A stretch of DNA of 10,988 nt from Chloroflexota bacterium (GCA_024278015.1 JAJRUC010000089.1:1-10988), one strand, 5' to 3'; positions 1-5,927 are shown, counted from the first letter of the stretch. Notes: generated by a model from the sequence alone, not told the origin. Numbers and translations are program-made.

Positions 1-438
1 AAGTGGTATCGTCAAAAAGGTACGGGCCGGGCGCGTCACGGCGCCAGGACGGCGCCCATTTTTGTGGGCGGTGGCGTGGCGCATGGCCCCAAGCCCAGAA
101 AATACACAAAAAATATGCCGAAGAAGATGCGCCGGCTGGCCTTGCGCTCTGCGTTGTCTGCAAAAATGTCTGCGGAGCAAATTGTCATCGTCGATGACCT
201 GCAATTTGAACAGCCCAAAACCAGAAACATGGTTGAAGCGTTATCAAATTTGGGGCTGGAAGGCAGCGTCGTCGTTTTATTGCCGGAACGAAACAATAAC
301 GTAGAACAAAGTATTCGCAATCTGGATGATGTCAAATATCTGCGAGTCAATTATCTGAATATCAGAGATTTGCTGGGCCATGACTATGTTATGATGCCAA
401 AAGCTTCGGTAGAAGTGATTGAAAGTATATTAGGATAG
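1..438 (+). CDS. rplD: 50S ribosomal protein L4, 5'-truncated by window edge
   Basis: C-terminal 145 residues of L4, an early assembly protein of the large subunit that binds 23S rRNA and sends a long loop into the peptide exit tunnel. The reading frame is open from base 1, so the start lies upstream. The first visible residues, KWYRQKGTGRARHGARTAP, are the conserved tunnel loop. By alignment from memory with E. coli L4 the window opens near residue 58, so roughly 55-60 residues are missing. The Lys and Gly whose changes give macrolide resistance in E. coli (K63, G66) are present as codons 6 and 9 (bases 16-18 and 25-27). The globular C-terminal part follows (DDLQFEQPKTRNMVEALSNL, then DYVMMPKASVEVIESILG). 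It ends with TAG, 14 nt before rplW. In E. coli L4 also represses its own operon; nothing visible here tests that. Confidence 0.97.
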   Translation, partial: KWYRQKGTGRARHGARTAPIFVGGGVAHGPKPRKYTKNMPKKMRRLALRSALSAKMSAEQIVIVDDLQFEQPKTRNMVEALSNLGLEGSVVVLLPERNNNVEQSIRNLDDVKYLRVNYLNIRDLLGHDYVMMPKASVEVIESILG

Positions 439-452
439 AATGGACAGGAAGC

Positions 453-746
453 ATGGCTGAACTGAACGATTATCAAATATTATTAAAGCCCATTACGACA
501 GAAAAAAGCGTAATGGCAACCGCTGAAGGCAAATACACCTTTGAGGTTCATATCAGAGCCAATAAATTGCAGGTTGCCGAAGCCGTTTCGCAGATTTTTG
601 ACGTAGATGTCATTAAGGTCAACATTATTAAATCCATCCCTAAATTTGGTCAATGGGGAAGAAAGCGCGTTCAAAGAAAATCGGCTACTAAAAAAGCGAT
701 TGTGACTTTAGCGCCGGGCCAAAGGATTGACGCCTTCGGCGTATAA
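453..746 (+). CDS. rplW: 50S ribosomal protein L23
   Basis: L23 (97 aa, the usual length) sits at the exit of the peptide tunnel, where it docks trigger factor and signal recognition particle. The N-terminal LLKPITTEKSV is the family signature, and the C-terminal part carries the basic rRNA-binding strand (GRKRVQRKSATKKAIVTLAPG). The start ATG at 453 has a weak purine-rich leader (GGA at 442-444, AGGA at 446-449). It is the only sensible start because the TEKS motif lies about 16 residues in. It follows rplD by 14 nt but is separated from rplB by 95 nt, much the longest gap in the window. Its last codons and stop fall within small inverted repeats described separately. Identification is secure. 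Confidence 0.96.
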   Translation: MAELNDYQILLKPITTEKSVMATAEGKYTFEVHIRANKLQVAEAVSQIFDVDVIKVNIIKSIPKFGQWGRKRVQRKSATKKAIVTLAPGQRIDAFGV

Positions 747-834
747 AGCGGGCGCTTTCAACAACTGAAGATTAAATTCAGGGATTAGACAAGTTTGAAA
801 TTCTAATCGCCACATAACTAGGCGAAAAGCGGAG
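730..834 (+). promoter_or_regulatory. Candidate structured leader between rplW and rplB
   Basis: The 95-nt gap between rplW and rplB has no coding potential but several inverted repeats. ACGCC/GGCGT (730-734 with 738-742) lies in the last rplW codons. AAAGC/GCTTT (745-749 with 754-758) starts at the rplW stop codon. GATTAGA/TCTAATC (783-789 with 802-808) has a 12-nt loop and can lengthen by GG/CC (781-782 with 810-811) across one bulged base. In addition CGCTTT at 753-758 is complementary to AAAGCG at 826-831, which touches the rplB Shine-Dalgarno GGAG (831-834). The arm at 753-758 could therefore pair either upstream or with the ribosome binding site, but not both. The pairings are seen directly; a regulatory role is inference. 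I see no T-run that would make it an intrinsic terminator. Confidence 0.35.
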
Positions 835-841
835 TGCATGT

Positions 842-1675
842 ATGCCTGTTAAAAACTACAAACCTACCTCACCGGGGCGGCGAGGTATGACGGTCTCGAC
901 GTTTGAGCAAATTACCAAAGTCTCCCCGGAAAAAAAATTATTACGTCCCCTCCCCAAAAAATCCGGTCGAAATGCCCGGGGTGTGATTACCGTACGGCAT
1001 CGCGGGGGTGGGCACAAGCGGCAATATCGCCTGATTGATTTTAAGCGAGACAAGTTTGATATTCCGGCCGTTGTGTCCAGCATTGAATACGACCCCAACC
1101 GCTCGGCCAGAATTGCCCTCCTGATTTACGTTGATGGCGAAAAACGCTATATCCTTGCCCCGCAGGGCATCCGTGTCGGCGACAAAATAATGGCCGGCTC
1201 AAACGCAGAAATAAAGCCCGGACACGCTATGGCTATTAGCCGTATCCCGTTGGGCACACAGGTACACAACGTGGAATTGTACCCCGGCAAAGGCGGCCAG
1301 TTGGTGCGCTCGGCCGGCACGTCTGCCCAGGTGGTAGCCAAAGAAGGCGCTTACGCCCAGTTACGGCTGCCCAGCGGCGAAGTGCGGATGGTGAGCCAAA
1401 ACTGTATGGCTACTATCGGCGTGGTGGGCAATGTCAAACACAATATCATCAAAATAGGTAAAGCGGGCAGAAAACGCTGGTTGGGCGTGCGGCCTTCGGT
1501 GCGCGGCACGGCTATGGACCCCCACAGCCATCCCCACGGCGGGGGCGAAGGCCGCTCTCCGGTTGGTATGGCCGGGCCTAAAACCCCCTGGGGCAAACCG
1601 GCTTTGGGCGCCAAGACTCGTCGTAATAAACTGACCGGAAAATATATCGTCCGTCAACGCAGTAAGAAACGTTAG
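842..1675 (+). CDS. rplB: 50S ribosomal protein L2
   Basis: L2 (277 aa, normal length) is a primary 23S rRNA-binding protein near the peptidyl transferase centre and is needed for subunit joining. The N-terminal RNA-binding OB-fold half includes GVITVRHRGGGHKRQYRLID (about residues 47-66). The SH3-like half includes GKGGQLVRSAGTSAQ (about 149-163). The C-terminal tail carries HPHGGGEGRSPVG (about 230-242) and GPKTPWGKPALGAKTR (245-260). His230 aligns with E. coli His229, reported as important for peptidyl transfer; the preceding residue is Ser where many bacteria have Asp. The start ATG at 842 has GGAG at 831-834 with 7-nt spacing. An out-of-frame ATG at 838 reaches a stop after four codons. 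The gene follows the long rplW-rplB gap and lies 11 nt before rpsS. Confidence 0.98.
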   Translation: MPVKNYKPTSPGRRGMTVSTFEQITKVSPEKKLLRPLPKKSGRNARGVITVRHRGGGHKRQYRLIDFKRDKFDIPAVVSSIEYDPNRSARIALLIYVDGEKRYILAPQGIRVGDKIMAGSNAEIKPGHAMAISRIPLGTQVHNVELYPGKGGQLVRSAGTSAQVVAKEGAYAQLRLPSGEVRMVSQNCMATIGVVGNVKHNIIKIGKAGRKRWLGVRPSVRGTAMDPHSHPHGGGEGRSPVGMAGPKTPWGKPALGAKTRRNKLTGKYIVRQRSKKR

Positions 1676-1686
1676 GGAGATGTGGT

Positions 1687-1968
1687 ATGTCTAGATCATT
1701 AAAAAAGGGGCCGTTTATTGCGCCCAAACTCTTGAAGAAGATAGAAACGATGAATGATTCCGGCGAAAAGCGCGTTATAAAAACGTGGTCTCGCGCCAGT
1801 ACAATTTATCCTCAGATGGTTGGTCATACTATTGCCGTTCACGATGGTCGCCGCCATATACCAATTTACATCAGCGAGAACATGGTTGGGCATAAACTGG
1901 GTGAATTTGCGCCGACGCGCCTCTTCAGGGGGCACATCGCCAGAGAAAAAGGCTTAAAACGAAAATAA
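1687..1968 (+). CDS. rpsS: 30S ribosomal protein S19
   Basis: S19 (93 aa, typical) lies in the head of the small subunit, where it pairs with S13 and contacts tRNA and the large subunit through bridges. The family signatures are plain: MSRSLKKGPFIAPKLL at the N terminus, KTWSRASTIYPQMVGHTIAVH in the middle (about residues 32-52) and ENMVGHKLGEFAPTRLFRGH (about 64-83) before the basic tail. The start is supported by GGAG at 1676-1679, which directly follows the rplB stop with 7-nt spacing. The gene keeps its usual place between rplB and rplV. Confidence 0.98.
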   Translation: MSRSLKKGPFIAPKLLKKIETMNDSGEKRVIKTWSRASTIYPQMVGHTIAVHDGRRHIPIYISENMVGHKLGEFAPTRLFRGHIAREKGLKRK

Positions 1969-1987
1969 TCAGGAAAAGGTAAGAACT

Positions 1988-2332
1988 ATGGCAGATTTTC
2001 AGGTGAGAGCGATTTCAAAATATGTGATGGGGTCGCCAAGAAAAGCGCGTCGTGTGGTAAGGGTTGTTAAAGGGATGGACGCACCCAAAGCGTTGCAGGT
2101 TTTAGCGTTAATGCCCCATGCCGCCGCCGCCATCGTCGCAAAAACAATAAAAAGTGCCGTTGCAAACGCCGAAGAAAATTACGGCCTTGATGGCGATGAT
2201 ATGATTATTGCCGAAATCACCGCTAACGAAGGCCCTCGTCTGCGCCGGATGCGCTTTGGGGCCAGGGGCCGCGTCAAACCCATTCGCAAACGGACTTCGC
2301 ATATTACTGTAGTACTTGAAGAGAGAATATAG
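1988..2332 (+). CDS. rplV: 50S ribosomal protein L22
   Basis: L22 (114 aa) touches all domains of 23S rRNA and extends a beta hairpin that lines the exit tunnel beside L4. Diagnostic segments are SPRKARRVVRVVKG (about residues 16-29), KTIKSAVANAEENYGLD (about 53-69) and the tunnel hairpin with GPRLRRMRFGARGRVKPIRK, followed by RTSHITVVL at the C terminus. The SPRKAR motif continues RVV where LVV is more usual, a small substitution. The start ATG at 1988 has AAGG at 1976-1979, 8 nt upstream. The stop TAG (2330-2332) abuts the rpsC Shine-Dalgarno sequence, so translation of the two is probably coupled. Confidence 0.97.
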   Translation: MADFQVRAISKYVMGSPRKARRVVRVVKGMDAPKALQVLALMPHAAAAIVAKTIKSAVANAEENYGLDGDDMIIAEITANEGPRLRRMRFGARGRVKPIRKRTSHITVVLEERI

Positions 2333-2337
2333 GGAGG
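2333..2337 (+). promoter_or_regulatory. Ribosome binding site fixing the TTG start of rpsC
   Basis: GGAGG begins at the base after the rplV stop codon and lies 5 nt before TTG at 2343. It decides the rpsC start: the next codons read GRKVHPIGFRLG, the universal S3 N terminus. An in-frame ATG at 2316 would add nine residues of unconserved sequence inside rplV and has no leader of its own. Confidence 0.8.
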
Positions 2338-2342
2338 TCATC

Positions 2343-3017
2343 TTGGGTCGAAAAGTACATCCTATTGGATTTAGATTGGGAATTGTTAAAAACCATCTGG
2401 CAATCTGGTATGCCGAAGGCGCTGAATACGCGGAATTGTTGGGTGAAGACAGAGCCATTCGAAACCTGATTAGACAAGAAGGCGGCAATGCCGGGATTTC
2501 CAAAATAGAAATTGAACGCTTGCCCGTTGCCCGTCAGGTTTCTGTAAAAATTCATACCGCCAAACCGGGCATTCTGATTGGCCGTAAAGGGCAAACCGTC
2601 AATATTTTGCGTAAAAAGATGGAGGAATTAACCGGCAAAAAAATCCACCTTGATATTGTTGAGGTGCAAAATATTGATACCGATGCGTATTTGATTGGCA
2701 TCAGTATTGCCGGGCAGTTGGAGCGACGTATTTCTCACAAGCGGGCCATGAAGCAGGCCGTGCGACGAGCCATACGTTCAGGGGCCAAAGGCATTATGAT
2801 TACCTGCGCCGGTCGATTGGGGGGGTCTGATATGGCTCGCCGCGAAACCGTGCGCGAAGGCCGCATTCCCCGCCATACGCTTCGGGCAGATATTGACTAT
2901 GCCGCCGTAGAAGGGCAAACCACCTACAGCAAAATCGGTATCAAGGTTTGGGTATACAATGGCGATATTCTGCCTGAGGCCAAAGAAGAAATTACCGGAG
3001 CGTACAGCGCCTCTTAG
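2343..3017 (+). CDS. rpsC: 30S ribosomal protein S3 (TTG start)
   Basis: S3 (224 aa) lies at the mRNA entry tunnel of the small subunit, where with S4 and S5 it takes part in unwinding mRNA. The sequence begins GRKVHPIGFRLGIVKNHLA after the initiator. The type II KH domain carries the GXXG loop as G80-R-K-G83 within KPGILIGRKGQTV. The C-terminal domain shows GRLGGSDMARRE (about residues 157-168), the HTLRADIDYA motif (about 178-187) and IGIKVWVYNGDI. Basic residues R128, R129, K133 and R134 fall in the region that binds mRNA in E. coli. The chosen start is TTG at 2343, the only non-ATG start in the window, because of the strong GGAGG at 2333-2337 and family alignment. A 7-G run at 2819-2825 leaves the frame intact. 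A weak inverted repeat (3005-3022) surrounds the stop codon. Confidence 0.97.
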   Translation: MGRKVHPIGFRLGIVKNHLAIWYAEGAEYAELLGEDRAIRNLIRQEGGNAGISKIEIERLPVARQVSVKIHTAKPGILIGRKGQTVNILRKKMEELTGKKIHLDIVEVQNIDTDAYLIGISIAGQLERRISHKRAMKQAVRRAIRSGAKGIMITCAGRLGGSDMARRETVREGRIPRHTLRADIDYAAVEGQTTYSKIGIKVWVYNGDILPEAKEEITGAYSAS

Positions 3018-3050
3018 GGCTGCCTCGGCGAAAATGGGAGATTAAAACCA

Positions 3051-3467
3051 ATGTTAATGCCTAAAAGAACCAAGTACAGAAAACAAATGCGGGGACGCAT
3101 GAAGGGCAAGGCCGGGCGCGGCAACACAGTTGCGTTTGGCGAATACGCCTTGCAAGCCCTGGAACCCTGCTGGATGACCAGCCGGCAAATTGAAGCGGCC
3201 CGCAGAGCCGTGATGCGCTATGTTAAGCGCGGCGGCAAATTCTGGATTAGAATTTTCCCGGATAAACCCATCACCCAAAAAGCGGCGGAAACCCGTATGG
3301 GCAGCGGGAAAGGGAGCGTTGAATATTGGGCCGCTGTGGTGAAGCCGGGCCGCATCATCTTTGAAATCGCCGGCGTGTCCGAACAGGTGGCTAAAGAGGC
3401 CATGCGTTTGGCCAGCCATAAATTGCCCATTAAAACCCAGTTTATCGCCAAACGGGGGGGACAATAA
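3051..3467 (+). CDS. rplP: 50S ribosomal protein L16
   Basis: L16 (138 aa, typical) sits near the A-site tRNA elbow in the large subunit. It begins MLMPKRTKYRKQMRGRMKG, the standard N terminus, so the first of two ATGs (3051, not 3057) is chosen; GGGAG at 3036-3040 supports it. Other signatures are GNTVAFGEYALQALEPCWMT (about residues 24-43), the internal RRAVMRYVKRGGKFWIRIFP (about 51-70), ETRMGSGKGSVEYWAAVVKPG (about 80-100) and the terminal LPIKTQFIAKR. Arg82 aligns with the arginine that is hydroxylated in E. coli L16. The gene ends in a 7-G run (3454-3460), and its TAA shares one base with the rpmC ATG. Confidence 0.98.
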   Translation: MLMPKRTKYRKQMRGRMKGKAGRGNTVAFGEYALQALEPCWMTSRQIEAARRAVMRYVKRGGKFWIRIFPDKPITQKAAETRMGSGKGSVEYWAAVVKPGRIIFEIAGVSEQVAKEAMRLASHKLPIKTQFIAKRGGQ

Positions 3468-3658
3468 TGTTTGCAAACGAAATCAGAGACTTGCCCGTAG
3501 AAGAAATCAACCAGAAACTACAAGAGGCGTATCAGGAACTCTTTAACCTTCGCTTTCAATTGGCTTCGCAAGGGCTAAAAGACTACAATCGAGTAGCCGT
3601 TGTCAAACGGGACATCGCTCGGTTAAAAACCATCGCCCAAGAGAAAATGCAGCAGTAG
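3467..3658 (+). CDS. rpmC: 50S ribosomal protein L29
   Basis: L29 (63 aa) is a short two-helix protein at the tunnel exit next to L23. The family pattern is clear: an N-terminal helix (EIRDLPVEEINQKLQEAYQE), then LFNLRFQLASQGLKD (about residues 25-39), then the second helix VAVVKRDIARLKTIAQEKM. The start overlaps the rplP stop as TAATG (3465-3469), which indicates translational coupling. The only leader is the poly-G run at 3454-3460, which could pair with the anti-Shine-Dalgarno partly through G-U pairs. Placement between L16 and S17 is standard. Confidence 0.97.
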   Translation: MFANEIRDLPVEEINQKLQEAYQELFNLRFQLASQGLKDYNRVAVVKRDIARLKTIAQEKMQQ

Positions 3659-3669
3659 GGGAGGAATAA

Positions 3670-3927
3670 ATGTCCAACGGAAGAAAAAAGGTACTGGTTG
3701 GAACCGTTGTAAGCGATAAAATGGACAAGACGGTTGTAGTGACGGTGCAGCGCACCAAGCGTCATCCGATGTATGGCAAAGTGATTAAGTTGAATAAAAA
3801 ATATAAAGCTCACGATGCGCAAAATGCTGCGGCCATTGGCGATATTGTTCAAATCATCGAATCAAAACCCATCAGCAAAGAGAAACGGTGGGTTATGACC
3901 GAAATTTTGAAACGGGCCGAAGGCTAA
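3670..3927 (+). CDS. rpsQ: 30S ribosomal protein S17
   Basis: S17 (85 aa) is an OB-fold protein and a primary 16S rRNA binder in the body of the small subunit. Signatures are KVLVGTVVSDKMDKTVVVTV (about residues 7-26), RTKRHPMYGKVI (28-39), KKYKAHD (43-49) and the C-terminal GDIVQIIESKPISKEKRW (about 57-74), which matches the family pattern GDxVxIxExxPxSKxKRW. A strong GGAGG at 3660-3664, immediately after the rpmC stop, sets the ATG at 3670 with 5-nt spacing. Confidence 0.98.
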   Translation: MSNGRKKVLVGTVVSDKMDKTVVVTVQRTKRHPMYGKVIKLNKKYKAHDAQNAAAIGDIVQIIESKPISKEKRWVMTEILKRAEG

Positions 3928-3958
3928 TTCGGCGGTATGTTGAAGATTGGAGTGTACG

Positions 3959-4330
3959 ATGATTCAGAAAGAAACTCGATTGAAAGTAGCGGATAATACC
4001 GGCGCGAAGGAATTGTTGTGTATCCAGGTGATGGGCGGCTCCAGGCGTAGATACGGCAGCCTGGGCGATATTATCGTGGCATCCATTAAACAGGCCGCCC
4101 CTCATAGCGGCGTTAAAAAAGGCGAAATTGTGAAGGCGGTTATTGTCCGCACCGCCAAAGGCGTGGGCCGCACCGATGGTTCTCACATTCGCTTTGACGA
4201 TAACGCCGCCGTGCTGCTGGATAGTGACGGCTATTCGCCCAAAGGCACCCGCATCTTCGGCCCGGTTGCCCGTGAACTACGTGAAAAAGGGTTCATGAGA
4301 ATTGTCTCTTTGGCGCCGGAAGTGTTATAG
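3959..4330 (+). CDS. rplN: 50S ribosomal protein L14
   Basis: L14 (123 aa) forms part of the intersubunit face of the large subunit and in other bacteria is the docking site of the silencing factor RsfS. It starts MIQKETRLKVADNTGAKEL, the universal N terminus. Further motifs are VMGGSRRRYGSLGDIIVASI (about residues 24-43), the basic VIVRTAKGVGRTDGSHIRFD (about 61-80), GTRIFGPVARELREKGFMRI (about 95-114) and the final SLAPEVL. The ATG at 3959 has GGAG at 3949-3952, 6 nt upstream. A TTG at 3947 in the same frame would add four unconserved residues and would place the Shine-Dalgarno inside the gene, so it was rejected. Confidence 0.98.
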   Translation: MIQKETRLKVADNTGAKELLCIQVMGGSRRRYGSLGDIIVASIKQAAPHSGVKKGEIVKAVIVRTAKGVGRTDGSHIRFDDNAAVLLDSDGYSPKGTRIFGPVARELREKGFMRIVSLAPEVL

Positions 4331-4363
4331 GCCCGCAATCATTGGATAGAGGAGTACAGGACG

Positions 4364-4723
4364 ATGCAAAAAATTAAAAAGGGTGATACCGTTCAAGTTA
4401 TTGCCGGCAACGATTTGGGCCTTCAGGGCGAAGTAATGGAAGTAAAAAAGGGATGGTACATTAACCGTAAAACCCAACAAACCAAACGCGAGCCGAACAA
4501 GGACCGGGTGGTAGTGGCCGGAGTGCGTATTGTTAAAAAACATCAGCGCCCTGTCAGCCAAACCCGAACCCAGACGGGTATCATTGAATTTGAAGCGCCC
4601 ATCCATGTTTCTAACGTGATGCTGGTTTGCCCCGGTTGCGCCGAACCCGTCCGCGTTAAAATTGAAATTGAAGATGGCCGAAAGCGTCGCGTTTGCAAAA
4701 AATGTGACGCCGTCATTGATTAA
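4364..4723 (+). CDS. rplX: 50S ribosomal protein L24 with zinc ribbon
   Basis: L24 (119 aa) is an assembly initiator of the large subunit that binds the 5' part of 23S rRNA. A KOW/SH3-like domain opens the protein (KKGDTVQVIAGNDLGLQGEV, residues 5-24), followed by VRIVKKHQRP (about 54-63) and GIIEFEAPIHVSNVMLV (about 72-88). The C terminus carries two cysteine pairs (C89-x2-C92 and C111-x2-C114) that should bind zinc; this replaces the cysteine-free tail of E. coli L24. Between the KOW strand and DRVVVAG there are about 12-15 more residues than in the E. coli type (about residues 30-46: GWYINRKTQQTKREPNK). The start ATG has GGAG at 4351-4354. The stop precedes the rplE start by 19 nt. Confidence 0.96.
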   Translation: MQKIKKGDTVQVIAGNDLGLQGEVMEVKKGWYINRKTQQTKREPNKDRVVVAGVRIVKKHQRPVSQTRTQTGIIEFEAPIHVSNVMLVCPGCAEPVRVKIEIEDGRKRRVCKKCDAVID

Positions 4724-4726
4724 GCA

Positions 4727-4731
4727 GGGAG
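4727..4731 (+). promoter_or_regulatory. Ribosome binding site for rplE
   Basis: GGGAG follows the rplX stop by 3 nt. It is 11 nt before ATG 4743 but only 2 nt before an in-frame GTG at 4734. The spacing therefore favours ATG 4743, and so does the family N terminus. Confidence 0.6.
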
Positions 4732-4742
4732 ACGTGTCTGTT

Positions 4743-5291
4743 ATGCCCAGAATGAAAGAATTATACAAGGAAGATGTATTACCGGCCCTCCGCGAAGAAT
4801 TTGCCTACGGCAACGTGATGCAAGTGCCAACCCTGGATAAAATTGTGGTGAACATTGGGTTGGGCGAAGCGTTGCAAAACAGTAAATATCTGGATAGCGC
4901 CGTTGGCGACCTGGTTAAAATTACGGGCCAACGCCCCGTCATTACCCGCGCCAAAAAATCAATTGCTACCTTTAAATTAAGAGAAGGCAACCCCATTGGC
5001 GTAAAAGTTACCTTGCGCGGTAATCGAATGTGGGATTTCTTTGACCGCCTGGTGAGCATTGCCCTGCCGCGCCAAAGAGACTTTCGGGGTATTTCTCCGA
5101 ACAGCTTTGACGGCCGGGGAAACTATACCCTCGGTTTCAGAGAACAACTGGTTTGGCCGGAAATTGACTACGATAAAATCGACAAAATTCGCGGCATGGA
5201 AGTTACCATCGTCACCACGGCTAAAACCGACGAAGAAGGCCGTGGCTTGCTAAAATTATTAGGTATGCCCTTTAAGCGGCACCAGGAGTAA
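4743..5291 (+). CDS. rplE: 50S ribosomal protein L5
   Basis: L5 (182 aa; the family is about 178-187) binds 5S rRNA and forms the central protuberance, where it contacts S13 and P-site tRNA. Motifs are KELYKEDVLPALREEFAYGN at the N terminus, VPTLDKIVVNIGLGEA (about residues 24-39), TGQRPVITRAKKSIATFKLR (about 56-75), the GVKVTLRG strand (about 80-87), RDFRGISPNSFDGRGNYTLG (about 108-127) and the final TTAKTDEEGRGLLKLLGMPF. ATG 4743 is preferred to an in-frame GTG at 4734 on ribosome-binding-site spacing. ATG 4752 remains possible but would lose conserved length. The frame stays open upstream inside rplX, which is not meaningful. In E. coli S8 represses the spc operon at this junction; I see no clear copy of that site. 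Confidence 0.96.
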   Translation: MPRMKELYKEDVLPALREEFAYGNVMQVPTLDKIVVNIGLGEALQNSKYLDSAVGDLVKITGQRPVITRAKKSIATFKLREGNPIGVKVTLRGNRMWDFFDRLVSIALPRQRDFRGISPNSFDGRGNYTLGFREQLVWPEIDYDKIDKIRGMEVTIVTTAKTDEEGRGLLKLLGMPFKRHQE

Positions 5292-5296
5292 AATTA

Positions 5297-5479
5297 ATGG
5301 CCAAAAAATGTATGACTTATCGGGAACAGCGCCGGAAATATGCCGTTCGGGTACGCAATCGATGCAGCCGTTGTGGCCGCCCCCGCGCCTACATGCGACG
5401 CTTTGACCTGTGCCGTATCTGCTTTAGAGAAATGGCAAACAAAGGACAGATTCCCGGCGTGATTAAATCAAGTTGGTAA
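5297..5479 (+). CDS. rpsN: 30S ribosomal protein S14, short zinc-binding type
   Basis: S14 (60 aa) is a small-subunit head protein beside S3, S10 and S19. Its length and four cysteines (C23, C26, C39, C42 in RCSRCGRPRAY and LCRICFRE) mark it as the zinc-binding C+ type (about 61 aa), not the roughly 100-aa zinc-free type. The end GQIPGVIKSSW is the family terminus. An AGGAG (5284-5288) in the last codons of rplE, 8 nt upstream, sets ATG 5297, so this ribosome binding site overlaps the preceding gene. The stop codon TAA (5477-5479) lies in the 5' arm of an inverted repeat in the following gap. Confidence 0.98.
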   Translation: MAKKCMTYREQRRKYAVRVRNRCSRCGRPRAYMRRFDLCRICFREMANKGQIPGVIKSSW

Positions 5480-5506
5480 GTCAGCTTAACTGATACTACT
5501 TACTTG
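5476..5506 (+). promoter_or_regulatory. Candidate hairpin in the rpsN-rpsH gap
   Basis: GTAAGT (5476-5481) and ACTTAC (5498-5503) are perfect reverse complements. Inside them TCAG (5481-5484) and CTGA (5490-5493) form a second short stem with a 5-nt loop; the shared T5481 can join only one of the two. The outer stem includes the rpsN stop codon and ends just before the rpsH Shine-Dalgarno AAGGAG (5508-5513). The pairing is seen; function is unknown. A 6-bp repeat in a gap this size can arise by chance. Confidence 0.25.
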
Positions 5507-5522
5507 CAAGGAGAGTAAACAA

Positions 5523-5927
5523 ATGCCTGTTACTGATACAATTGCCGATATGCTTACGCGCATTCGCAATGCCGGTTTGGTAAAACGAAGTACAGTGGCA
5601 ATGCCCAGCACCAAAATTCTGGTTGCCATTGCCAAAATTCTGAAAGAAGAAGGATTTATTAAGGGGTACAAGGTAATCTCTGCCACTCCGCAAGATACCT
5701 TGACCATCACCTTGAAATATACCAAAGAGCGTCATCCCAAATTTGTGATTTCCGGGATACAGCGCGTCAGCAAACCCGGACGTCGGGTGTATACGCGCAA
5801 AAGTGAAATCCCCTGGGTGCGCAGTGGTTTGGGCGTTACCATTATGACCACGCCGCAAGGGGTTATGACTGGAAGAAAAGCTCGCCGACTGGGTGTTGGC
5901 GGTGAAATTTTGTGTTACGTTTGGTAA
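5523..5927 (+). CDS. rpsH: 30S ribosomal protein S8
   Basis: S8 (134 aa) is a primary 16S rRNA-binding protein of the central domain, binding helix 21. The N terminus TDTIADMLTRIRNAGLVKRS (residues 4-23) and the C terminus GLGVTIMTTPQGVMTGRKAR then GVGGEILCYVW are diagnostic. The central KPGRRVYTRKSEIPWV (about residues 85-100) is the RNA-contacting region. AAGGAG at 5508-5513 with 9-nt spacing fixes ATG 5523. In E. coli S8 is the translational repressor of the spc operon; whether it acts here is unknown, although the gap in front of this gene holds a small hairpin. Confidence 0.98.
   Translation: MPVTDTIADMLTRIRNAGLVKRSTVAMPSTKILVAIAKILKEEGFIKGYKVISATPQDTLTITLKYTKERHPKFVISGIQRVSKPGRRVYTRKSEIPWVRSGLGVTIMTTPQGVMTGRKARRLGVGGEILCYVW

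Noticed and set aside
745..758. AAAGC/GCTTT hairpin as an intrinsic terminator after rplW
   Set aside because: Only five pairs with no T-run afterwards, and essential genes follow on the same strand.
795..820. TTGAAA followed by TAACTA in the rplW-rplB gap as a possible promoter
   Set aside because: The spacer is only 14 nt for TAACTA, and at the proper 17-nt distance there is no -10-like hexamer. It is better explained as part of the hairpin.
838..852. A four-codon mini-ORF overlapping the rplB start (ATG at 838)
   Set aside because: The Shine-Dalgarno spacing is only 3 nt for this ATG and 7 nt for the real start. It could exist as a minigene but nothing supports it.
4662..4742. Upstream extension of rplE into rplX
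   Set aside because: The extra residues do not resemble L5 and lie within another gene. The ribosome binding site at 4727-4731 and alignment support ATG 4743.
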